Of a DNA stretch of 6,102 nt, positions 1 through 5,318 are shown piece by piece. This DNA is from an uncultured Bacilli bacterium. GTDB lineage: Bacteria; Bacillota_I; Bacilli_A; RF39; UBA660. Both the position numbers and the translations under genes were made by a program. Position 1 is the stretch's first letter. The number at the start of each line of letters is the position of its first letter. The stretch covers positions 1-6,102 of the forward strand of contig CAQBKK010000054.1 of assembly GCA_948760655.1 (NCBI GenBank), in the 5' to 3' direction. The notes under the pieces were generated by a model, which saw nothing but the letters and a program-made list of their open reading frames with translations, was not told where the DNA came from and did not search any database.

Positions 1-101
1 GTCATAGAGTTGCTTTATCTCATGTTTGTAAGAAACTTATTAGAGTTATTTTCATTCTTGAAACTAAGAATATCCAATTTGATCCGTCTTTATTGAAATA
101 A
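1..101 (+). CDS. IS110-family transposase, C-terminal end (partial, runs off the left edge)
   Basis: The frame starting at base 3 is open from the window edge to TAA at 99-101 and gives 32 residues that begin HRVALSHVCKKLIRVIFIL and end FDPSLLK. This resembles the extreme C-terminus of IS110/IS116/IS902-type transposases, where a basic helix of the form VA-x-SHV-x-KKL-x-RVI follows the transposase_20 domain. IS110 enzymes are RNA-guided DEDD recombinases that move circular elements. The catalytic domain lies outside the window, so whether the gene is intact cannot be judged. The other two forward frames hit stops early or give no recognisable protein. The family call rests on a short motif remembered from the family and is moderately sure; another transposase type is possible. 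Confidence 0.62.
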   Translation, partial: HRVALSHVCKKLIRVIFILETKNIQFDPSLLK

Positions 102-118
102 TTGATTACTCAATTTTT

Positions 119-147
119 CAAAATTTCATTTTTGTGAAATCTTTTTG
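119..147 (+). terminator. Possible weak terminator or stem-loop after the transposase
   Basis: ATTTCA (123-128) and TGAAAT (135-140) pair around the loop TTTTTG. The stem continues past a bulged C141 with AAA (120-122) against TTT (142-144), and a short T-run follows. It lies 18 bases after the transposase stop codon. The stem is AT-only apart from one pair, so termination would be weak. It could instead be part of an element-end RNA structure. Confidence 0.3.
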
Positions 148-184
148 GCATGGGTTTCTTTTCCAATTTTAAATTTTTTAGAAA

Positions 185-205
185 AACTATTGACTTTTAA
201 TAGTT
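185..205. repeat. 7-bp perfect inverted repeat in the non-coding gap
   Basis: AACTATT (185-191) is the exact reverse complement of AATAGTT (199-205), separated by GACTTTT. It lies between the transposase remnant and the promoter of the next gene. A -35-like TTGACT (190-195) sits inside it, but I see no good -10 at the right distance. It could be an operator, a stem in a transposon-end RNA, or chance in AT-rich DNA. Confidence 0.35.
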
Positions 206-250
206 AGCCTTTCTAAGTAAAGTATAAAGATTTTTTTAGGTTGTGTCAAT

Positions 251-278
251 TTGCTTATTTGAAAATTTTTGCTATAAT
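251..278 (+). promoter_or_regulatory. Sigma-A promoter of the HExxH protein gene
   Basis: There is a perfect -10 TATAAT at 273-278, preceded by TGC (270-272) to give an extended -10. A weak -35 TTGCTT lies at 251-256 with a 16-base spacer. Transcription would start near 285. The leader of about 20 bases would contain the Shine-Dalgarno AAGGGAG at 292-298, seven bases before the ATG at 306. Confidence 0.7.
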
Positions 279-305
279 AAGTTGCAATTTTAAGGGAGAG
301 TTTGT

Positions 306-1136
306 ATGTTAGAAATATTTAAGTTGATTTACGAATATTCTAGGTATGGAAAAATAGTAGATAAAGATTTTTTTATAAAATTGATTTCTATGGAAACTAA
401 TATGAAAAATTTAGGTATGTATATTCAACAAGATCCTAAATTTGAAACAATTTCACAAAGTGACGATGAATACTATGTTGCAAGTTATAACTCTTCTAAA
501 AAAGTGATAACTATTTTTTTAAATGGTGTAGAAAGAATGTTGGAAAATACTAGAATGTATTTAGATTTATTCTCTAATTTTGAAAAATTATTTTTTCCCA
601 ATTATCTTGTAAGTATGAGTATTGAACATGAAATTGCACATGCTCATAATATAAAAAGAAAATTATTTGGTACAAATATAGTATCAGATCTTTTAAGGTT
701 AGCAGATGAAGCTTCTAGAGCTCAATATTATGCATTCTATGAATTAGATTTTGATGAAAGGTATGCAGATATTCGTGCTAATATGGAAGTAATATCTCTT
801 CTTTCTTATATTACACCTTCTGCCTCTAATTTATTGGATTTTTTTAATACAGCATTGATAGAAAGACTTATTTCAAACTATGAACAAGATAATGATACTG
901 TTATTTCTCCTACATTAGAATATTTTCATTTTATAGGCGTAGACAGGTTTCTTCCTAACTTTGATTGGTATACTGAGGAAGATTTTGCTTCTTTGAGTTT
1001 ACGTTATAGAGAAAATTTTCCTTTAACTGAAAGATTATTATATGGTTTCCCTATAAGTAATGCAGAATATGATAGGTATATGAATACTTTAAAGCTCTCT
1101 AGAAAATTGATGATAGAGAATAAAATGTCGTCTTAA
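306..1136 (+). CDS. Uncharacterised protein with HExxH zinc-metalloprotease-like motif
   Basis: I do not recognise this 276-aa protein. It has no signal peptide or membrane segment and is predicted cytoplasmic. An EHEIAHAH stretch carries a HExxH motif (H108, E109, H112), the usual zinc-binding and catalytic signature of metallopeptidases. Some 40 residues later ERYAD (E151-D155) offers E151 or D155 as a third ligand, as in gluzincins, although no named family is evident. ImmA/IrrE-type peptidases were considered, but their downstream motif is not seen. The start is well supported: ATG seven bases after AAGGGAG, under its own extended -10 promoter. It appears monocistronic, ending 55 bases before the next coding start. 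Motifs SKK-x-I (64-68), ERYA (151-154), SPT-x2-Y (201-206) and ER-x3-G-x2-IS (242-251) recur in order in the protein at 4293-5231, suggesting a shared family. Protease activity is inference; the gene is clear. Confidence 0.85.
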   Translation: MLEIFKLIYEYSRYGKIVDKDFFIKLISMETNMKNLGMYIQQDPKFETISQSDDEYYVASYNSSKKVITIFLNGVERMLENTRMYLDLFSNFEKLFFPNYLVSMSIEHEIAHAHNIKRKLFGTNIVSDLLRLADEASRAQYYAFYELDFDERYADIRANMEVISLLSYITPSASNLLDFFNTALIERLISNYEQDNDTVISPTLEYFHFIGVDRFLPNFDWYTEEDFASLSLRYRENFPLTERLLYGFPISNAEYDRYMNTLKLSRKLMIENKMSS

Positions 1137-1154
1137 TTTTTTTTTAGTGATTGG

Positions 1155-1183
1155 TTGTTTCGCCTTTTTTTTAATGGTATAAT
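1155..1183 (+). promoter_or_regulatory. Sigma-A promoter of the rarA-gpsA operon
   Basis: A perfect -10 TATAAT at 1178-1183 has an upstream TGG (1175-1177), giving an extended -10. TTGTTT at 1155-1160 serves as the -35 with a 17-base spacer. The start of transcription would be near 1190, at the first base of the rarA ribosome binding site (AAGGTGAT, 1189-1196), so the 5' leader would be only about 11 bases. Confidence 0.7.
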
Positions 1184-1200
1184 TTTATAAGGTGATACAT

Positions 1201-2403
1201 GTGGAACTATTATCAAACACGTTGCGTCCAAAAATTTTAAGTGATGTAATTGGGCAAAGGCATTTAATTGGGGATGGGAAAGTATTATCCAACATGGTGA
1301 AAAATAAGAAAATTTTTTCTTTTATTTTGTATGGAAAACCTGGTATTGGAAAAACTTCTCTTGCGAATGCGATAGTGCATGAACTGGGAGTGAGACACAG
1401 ATTCTTAAATGCTACTATTAACAATAAAAAGGATTTCGATATTGTGATTGAGGAAGCAAAAATGCATGGAGAAATGATTGTTGTACTAGATGAAATTCAT
1501 AGAATGAATAAAGATAAACAGGATTTGCTTCTTCCTTATATTGAAAATGGTACGATTATTTTGATTGGTCTTACTACTTCTAATCCTTATCATAAGATTA
1601 ATCCTGCAATTCGTAGTCGTGTACAAATTTTTGAGCTACATGAATTAACAAGTGAAGATATTGTAGTGGGATTAAAACGGGGATGTAAGAAGTTAGAAGG
1701 TATTTCTATTAATGATGAGACGCTTTCTTATATTTCTACTCTTTCTAGTGGAGATTTTCGTAGTGCGCTCAATTTGCTTGAAGTTGCCTACTCTTCTAGT
1801 GGTGAAGATAGATGTGTGGGTATCGAACTTGTAAAAGCTATTAATAGTAAACCTGTATTCTTTCATGATAAGAATGAAGATGGACATTATGATGTTTTGT
1901 CGGCTTTTCAAAAGTCAATTCGAGGGAGTGATGTGGATGCTGCTCTTCACTATTTAGGACGTTTGTTGGAAGCTGGGGACTTAGATAGTATTTATAGAAG
2001 AATGAGCGTCATCGCTTATGAAGATATTGGTCTTGCAAATCCTAGTATCGGGCCTAAAGTAATGGCAGCGATTCATGCATCAGAGCTTGTTGGTTTACCA
2101 GAGGCAGTGATTCCCCTTGGTGTTGTTGTGACCGAAATGGCTTTGTCCCCTAAAAGTAATAGTGCATATTTAGCTATTCATGCTGCATTAAACGACATAC
2201 GTTCAGGAAATACTGGGAATGTGCCTAACCATATTAAAACAAGCAGTACGACTTATAAATATCCGCACGATTATAAAAATGATTGGGTGTATCAAGAATA
2301 TATGCCAGATAACTTAAAGGGAAAGAAATATTATCAAGCAAAAATGAATAAGTATGAAGCAAATATTAATAAATTGTATCAAGAAATGAAAGGTGGAAAT
2401 TAA
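1201..2403 (+). CDS. rarA: Replication-associated recombination protein A (RarA/MgsA), AAA+ ATPase
   Basis: RarA is a clamp-loader-like AAA+ ATPase that acts at stalled or gapped replication forks, with SSB, in DNA damage tolerance. In the 400-aa product I see Walker A GKPGIGKTS (45-53), Walker B VVLDEIH (94-100), sensor 1 near LTTSNP (124-129), an arginine-finger RSR (138-140) and sensor 2 GDFR (184-187). The C-terminal tetramerisation region includes RRMSVIAYEDIGLANP (266-281), and a KYPHDY motif (353-358) precedes the tail. Length and motif order match full-length RarA (about 420 aa). Start choice: an in-frame GTG at 1192 would add three residues but lies inside AAGGTGAT (1189-1196), a near-ideal Shine-Dalgarno for the GTG at 1201, so I prefer 1201. 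An out-of-frame ATG overlaps at 1199. It is the first gene of an operon with gpsA, which begins two bases after its stop codon. Confidence 0.95.
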   Translation: MELLSNTLRPKILSDVIGQRHLIGDGKVLSNMVKNKKIFSFILYGKPGIGKTSLANAIVHELGVRHRFLNATINNKKDFDIVIEEAKMHGEMIVVLDEIHRMNKDKQDLLLPYIENGTIILIGLTTSNPYHKINPAIRSRVQIFELHELTSEDIVVGLKRGCKKLEGISINDETLSYISTLSSGDFRSALNLLEVAYSSSGEDRCVGIELVKAINSKPVFFHDKNEDGHYDVLSAFQKSIRGSDVDAALHYLGRLLEAGDLDSIYRRMSVIAYEDIGLANPSIGPKVMAAIHASELVGLPEAVIPLGVVVTEMALSPKSNSAYLAIHAALNDIRSGNTGNVPNHIKTSSTTYKYPHDYKNDWVYQEYMPDNLKGKKYYQAKMNKYEANINKLYQEMKGGN

Positions 2404-2405
2404 TT

Positions 2406-3368
2406 ATGAAAATAGGAATTCTTGGAACAGGAGTTTTTAGTGTTTCTATAGCACTTGTACTTTCTCAAAAGAACGAAAATACGATTGTTATGTGGAGCGA
2501 AAATAAACTATTAGTAGAAAGTTATCAAAAAAATAGAAAGTTTACTACATTTTTTAAAGATAAAAAGATGCCTAAAAATATCCATTTAACAAATTCTTAT
2601 GCTAAAGCTGTAGAAAGTATGGATCTTGTATTTTTGCTACCTAGCGTATCTTATTTAGAAAATGTTTGTATGAGTATTCAAAAGTTGATTAAGAAGGATG
2701 TACCTATTTGTATTGGAACTAAGGGTATTGCTCCGAATGGAAACTTATTTGTCCATGAAGTGGCTCGTAAGTATTTAAAAAATCCTCTACTTGTTTTTGG
2801 CGGTCCTACTTTTGCTATTGATGTTGCTAATTTAGAACCAGTTGCTTTTCAAGTTGCTTCAAAAAACAAAAAAAGTATTTCTTTATTTAAAAAGGCTTTT
2901 CTTTCTACTTCTATTTTTCCTACTTTTACAGATGATTTTATAGGTATTTCTCTTTGTGGTTGTGTAAAAAATATTTATGCTATAGGAGCTGGAATCATTC
3001 ATGGTTTAGGATATAATGAAAGTACGCTATTATTTTATCTTACTTGTGTATACCAAGAACTTGAAATGCTTTTGTTTCGGTTTCATTCAACGATTATTAC
3101 CCTTCATGGTTTTTCTGGTTTTGGAGACTTAGTTTTAACTTGTACTTCTTTTAAGAGTAGAAATCATTCTTTTGGCGAAATTTTAGGGAAATCTACCTCT
3201 ATTAAAGAAAAAGAAAAGTATTTAAATGAGAATACGGTGGAAGGAGTACATACATTAGAGGCTTTAGTTGCTATACTTAAGAAAAAAAGAGTGGAAGCAC
3301 CTATTATAAATGTAATTTATAAAATTGTTTATCAAAATGATGATCCTAAAAATTTACTTCAATTATAA
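2406..3368 (+). CDS. gpsA: Glycerol-3-phosphate dehydrogenase [NAD(P)+], divergent GpsA
   Basis: GpsA reduces dihydroxyacetone phosphate to sn-glycerol-3-phosphate in the cytoplasm, supplying the backbone for phospholipids. The 320-aa product has the N-terminal Rossmann fold (GILGTGVFS, 4-12), KG at 106-107, GGPTFA (132-137), K188-N189, the signature GFSGFGDL (235-242) with TC at 245-246, SRN (251-253) and VEG (278-280). By analogy with human GPD1, K106, K188, N189, D241, T245, R252 and N253 match the catalytic and substrate-binding set. Oddities: the third glycine of GxGxxG is serine (S12), GPSFAxE is GPTFAID, and the usual A-L-I-T-R-G helix is replaced by LLFYLTCVYQE (208-218). The protein is slightly shorter than the common 330-340 aa. 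It could be a slow or altered-cofactor enzyme or a diverged paralogue. Its Shine-Dalgarno AAGGTGG (2390-2396) lies inside the end of rarA, and translational coupling is likely. Confidence 0.9.
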   Translation: MKIGILGTGVFSVSIALVLSQKNENTIVMWSENKLLVESYQKNRKFTTFFKDKKMPKNIHLTNSYAKAVESMDLVFLLPSVSYLENVCMSIQKLIKKDVPICIGTKGIAPNGNLFVHEVARKYLKNPLLVFGGPTFAIDVANLEPVAFQVASKNKKSISLFKKAFLSTSIFPTFTDDFIGISLCGCVKNIYAIGAGIIHGLGYNESTLLFYLTCVYQELEMLLFRFHSTIITLHGFSGFGDLVLTCTSFKSRNHSFGEILGKSTSIKEKEKYLNENTVEGVHTLEALVAILKKKRVEAPIINVIYKIVYQNDDPKNLLQL

Positions 3369-3400
3369 AAAAAAGATAACTAGTTATGTAGTATATCTTT
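3367..3400 (-). terminator. Intrinsic terminator of tcdA in the convergent junction
   Basis: On the minus strand AAAGATA (3400-3394) and ACTA (3392-3389) pair with TAGT (3382-3379) and TATCTTT (3378-3372). This is an 11-bp stem with one bulged base (3393) and a six-base loop, followed by an uninterrupted T-run to 3367. The tcdA stop codon TAG (3382-3380) lies in the stem, and the T-run overlaps the gpsA stop codon on the other strand. In the plus direction only TTT follows the stem, so it would stop gpsA transcripts poorly. Confidence 0.72.
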
Positions 3401-4060
3401 CAGTATAAAATGAGCAATGAGTAAGCCAGCGGTTGCTGGAACTAAAATAAGAGAACCTGGTTTTCTTGTTTTTGTTTTTATAGGTAGTTCTTGACTCCAT
3501 ATAACTGGAATGTTGTTTAAAGGAATATTATTTTTTCTTAAAATATCTCTCATTTTTTTTGCTAAAGGATCATTATATGTTTTGTTTAGTGTTGTTTCCT
3601 TCACTTCATTAGGATTTAGACGGTTGCCAGTTCCTAAACAACTTATTATTTTACAATTTTCTTCTCTTGCTTTTTTAATTAGTAAATATTTTGTAGTTAT
3701 TGTGTCACAGGCGTCAATGATATAATCGTATTTTTTGTTAAATAGCAAATCTATATTTTCTTCATTTAAAAAAATTTGATGGGTTGTAATGATAATGTTT
3801 GGATTGATTTCTAATCCTCTTTTTTTGGCTTCTTCTACTTTCTTTGCATTTAGATTTTTTTTTGTACTAAGGATTTGGCGGTTTAGATTAGTTTCTTCAA
3901 AAGTATCTTTATCTACTACTGTTATATGTATAAATCCTAGGCGAATTAAGCATTCAAAAGCAAATCCTCCAACTCCTCCAATACCTACTAAGAGTATGTT
4001 TTTTTGTGTGATTTTTTGTAATGTTTTTTCATCTATTATTTGTAATGATCTTTCGAACAT
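3380..4060 (-). CDS. tcdA: tRNA threonylcarbamoyladenosine dehydratase TcdA (ThiF/E1-like)
   Basis: TcdA (YgdL/CsdL, YrvM in B. subtilis) uses ATP to cyclise t6A37 to ct6A in tRNAs reading ANN codons. The 226-aa product starts MFERSLQII and has the nucleotide-binding GIGGVG (26-31), acidic VVDKD (48-52), NLNRQ (58-62), a conserved Lys near 73-74, DACDT (116-120), C141 in SCLGTGN, and a hydrophobic C-terminal helix after GSLILVPATAG. No paired CxxC zinc motifs are seen, which favours TcdA over MoeB or ThiF. Sizes of 230-270 aa are usual, so this is a compact but complete copy. Start choice: an in-frame GTG at 4069 adds three residues but lies inside GAGGTGA (4072-4066), the ribosome binding site for the ATG at 4060, so I use 4060. 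It lies just downstream of the 6S RNA on the same strand and shows no clear promoter of its own; read-through from 6S is likely. Confidence 0.93.
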   Translation of the reverse strand: MFERSLQIIDEKTLQKITQKNILLVGIGGVGGFAFECLIRLGFIHITVVDKDTFEETNLNRQILSTKKNLNAKKVEEAKKRGLEINPNIIITTHQIFLNEENIDLLFNKKYDYIIDACDTITTKYLLIKKAREENCKIISCLGTGNRLNPNEVKETTLNKTYNDPLAKKMRDILRKNNIPLNNIPVIWSQELPIKTKTRKPGSLILVPATAGLLIAHFILKDILHN

Positions 4061-4076
4061 GGATTTCACCTCAAAT

Positions 4077-4254
4077 AAAAACCCAAAGGAAAGTTTGTTT
4101 GGATAAAAGCCCGCTCTCGCGAGGTGGGCATCACATGAGGCGCTTTAGGATCCTAACAACACTTAATGGGTTAGTATTCTACACCACGCTTCAATTAGAT
4201 TCCCAAGAATATCCAATAGTCGGTTTTATGTAAAACAAACTATATCCTTCAGGT
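4077..4254 (-). ncRNA. ssrS: 6S RNA (SsrS/BsrA-type), regulator of RNA polymerase
   Basis: 6S RNA folds like an open promoter and sequesters sigma-A (sigma-70) RNA polymerase in stationary phase. On the minus strand the 5' segment 4254-4233 (beginning ACCTGAAGG) pairs with 4100-4081 (ending CCTTTGGGT). This closing stem of roughly 18-19 pairs includes GTTTGTTT against AAACAAAC and GAAGGA against TCCTTT, with a small internal loop. Inside it, GGTGT (4185-4181) pairs with GCGCC (4143-4139), and CTAAC (4174-4170) pairs with GTTAG (4157-4153), as an apical stem. A GC-rich hairpin at 4129-4109 sits on the 3' side of the central bubble, as in Firmicute 6S RNAs. A T-run follows the closing stem (4081-4077), so length is about 178 nt, typical of 6S. 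Context agrees: in B. subtilis bsrA adjoins yrvM (tcdA). The exact 3' end is approximate. Confidence 0.88.
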
Positions 4255-4260
4255 ATTATT

Positions 4261-4289
4261 ATTTTATCATATTTTATTTTGAATAGCAA
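4261..4289 (-). promoter_or_regulatory. Promoter of the 6S RNA gene
   Basis: On the minus strand TTGCTA (4289-4284) is a -35-like box. After 17 bases comes the -10 TAAAAT (4266-4261), preceded by TGA (4269-4267) to form an extended -10. Six bases further is A4254, exactly the first base of the 6S closing stem. The -35 begins three bases beyond the stop codon of the upstream hypothetical gene (4295-4293). Confidence 0.72.
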
Positions 4290-4292
4290 TTG

Positions 4293-5231
4293 TTATCTGG
4301 GCATAAGATGTAATTCTCTTTTTAATTCTTCTTCTGTTTTAAAAAGCATTTGATACATTTGGGTACTTATATTTAAGCCCAATTCAAATCTTTCTTGGTC
4401 ATTTTTCTTGTTTCCTTCAGTAATTATTTCGTTTATTACGCTTGATTTGTATCCTAACTTTTTTAAATAAGTGCATGTAGGTGCACTAGAATTTGTGTAT
4501 GGTTCTATTAACCTTTGATAACTTTCTAATAAAATAGTAGATTCTATTTCGGTTGGTATACTTAAATATTCCATAATTTCTATTAAGGTATTATAAGAAG
4601 TCACTTGAGCAAAACGTTCTTCTGGTGCTTGGCTTTTGTTATCCAAATAGAGATCATCACGTAATAAAATTTGTTCTATTTGTTTTTCAGATTTGTTGCT
4701 TGATTTTAAATTTTTTAGGTATTCTTTATAACTTAATCCTAAAATTTTTTCTTGTAGAGTTTTCTTTTTTTTATTTTTTTCTTCTCTAGAAAGAAAGCAA
4801 TAAGTTATTTCTTTTAATATTCTTTGTGTAACTTCTAAATAGTGATAGAGTTCTTTTTGGTGCTCTTCTATTAAGATTGGTGGAACTTCTATGCTTGTTA
4901 AATTTCTTGTATCAATAATAATTTTTTTAGACACTGGTACATAGATAATTCCAGTGTTTGTGCGTTGTAAAATAGTACTTTGTTTATATTCTTCTAAATC
5001 TAAATAACAAATTAACGTGATTAGTTTATTTATGATTTGTTGGTTTTCTTTTTCTTTTGGCTTTTTGTCGTTTTTGTAAGTAGTTTGTATGTTTGTAATT
5101 TCTGATTCTAAGTGTTCATTTTCTACAAGTAGTTGAATTAATTCATAAATATAGGTATCCGTTACAGCATTGCCTTTTTTGATTTCTAAAGCAATTTTAT
5201 CTGCTATTTGTTCTAAATAGTCTTTTGTCAT
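4293..5231 (-). CDS. Uncharacterised protein, apparent paralogue of the 306-1136 product without HExxH
   Basis: I do not recognise this 312-aa protein. It is charged, mostly helical in character, and has a Lys/Glu-rich segment (148-162) and no signal peptide or membrane span. Motifs shared in order with the product of 306-1136 are SKK-x-I (101-105), KEITY (140-144, at the place of HEIAH), ERFA (205-208), APT-x2-Y-x4-G (250-260) and ER-x3-G-x2-IS-x3-Y (280-293). The last two have identical internal spacing in both proteins. Both histidines of HExxH are replaced (K140, Y144), so a zinc-protease role is unlikely here. It starts at ATG 5231 with a fair Shine-Dalgarno AAAAGGGGA (5250-5242) about 10 bases upstream. 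It has its own strong promoter and is monocistronic, ending just before the 6S promoter with no terminator evident, so some read-through into 6S is possible. Function unknown. Confidence 0.82.
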   Translation of the reverse strand: MTKDYLEQIADKIALEIKKGNAVTDTYIYELIQLLVENEHLESEITNIQTTYKNDKKPKEKENQQIINKLITLICYLDLEEYKQSTILQRTNTGIIYVPVSKKIIIDTRNLTSIEVPPILIEEHQKELYHYLEVTQRILKEITYCFLSREEKNKKKKTLQEKILGLSYKEYLKNLKSSNKSEKQIEQILLRDDLYLDNKSQAPEERFAQVTSYNTLIEIMEYLSIPTEIESTILLESYQRLIEPYTNSSAPTCTYLKKLGYKSSVINEIITEGNKKNDQERFELGLNISTQMYQMLFKTEEELKRELHLMPR

Positions 5232-5258
5232 ATTCCCAAAATCCCCTTTTTTTGCTAT

Positions 5259-5287
5259 ATCCTACCTTACTTCTTATCTTTTGTCAA
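5259..5287 (-). promoter_or_regulatory. Strong sigma-A promoter of the 312-aa protein gene
   Basis: On the minus strand a perfect -35 TTGACA (5287-5282) is followed by a 17-base spacer and a -10 TAGGAT (5264-5259, four of six consensus bases). Transcription would start near 5252, just before the Shine-Dalgarno at 5250-5242. The -35 begins one base after the T-run of the preceding terminator. Confidence 0.75.
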
Positions 5288-5288
5288 G

Positions 5289-5318
5289 AAAAAACAAGCC
5301 TTTATTCATTGCTTGTTT
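5289..5318 (-). terminator. Intrinsic terminator of the HerA-like ATPase gene
   Basis: On the minus strand AAACAAGC (5318-5311) pairs perfectly with GCTTGTTT (5299-5292) around an 11-base loop. The terminal T's of the stem belong to a run of six T's (5294-5289). The gene's last codons and its TAA stop (5304-5302) form the 5' arm and loop of the hairpin. Confidence 0.8.

Noticed and set aside
1..95. Frame-1 open translation at the left edge
   Set aside because: It is hydrophobic without motifs, whereas frame 3 over the same bases gives a recognisable transposase tail.
190..228. TTGACT (190-195) with TATAAA (223-228) as a second promoter
   Set aside because: The spacer would be 27 bases, too long for sigma-A; the extended -10 promoter at 251-278 is far better.
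1137..1172. T-runs after the first unnamed gene as an intrinsic terminator
   Set aside because: Two T-runs are present but I could find no convincing hairpin in front of either.
1185..1911. Minus-strand ORFs at 1185-1424 and 1693-1911
   Set aside because: Both are antisense shadows within rarA, which is firmly identified by its AAA+ motifs.
3510..3725. Plus-strand ORF of 71 codons
   Set aside because: It is an antisense shadow of tcdA, rich in Phe/Leu/Ser as expected from the complement of an AT-rich gene.
3789..4233. Two plus-strand ORFs (3789-4106 and 4021-4233)
   Set aside because: They lie antisense to tcdA and the 6S RNA, have no ribosome binding site of note, and their translations are low-complexity or lack recognisable motifs; 6S structure and TcdA homology explain the bases.
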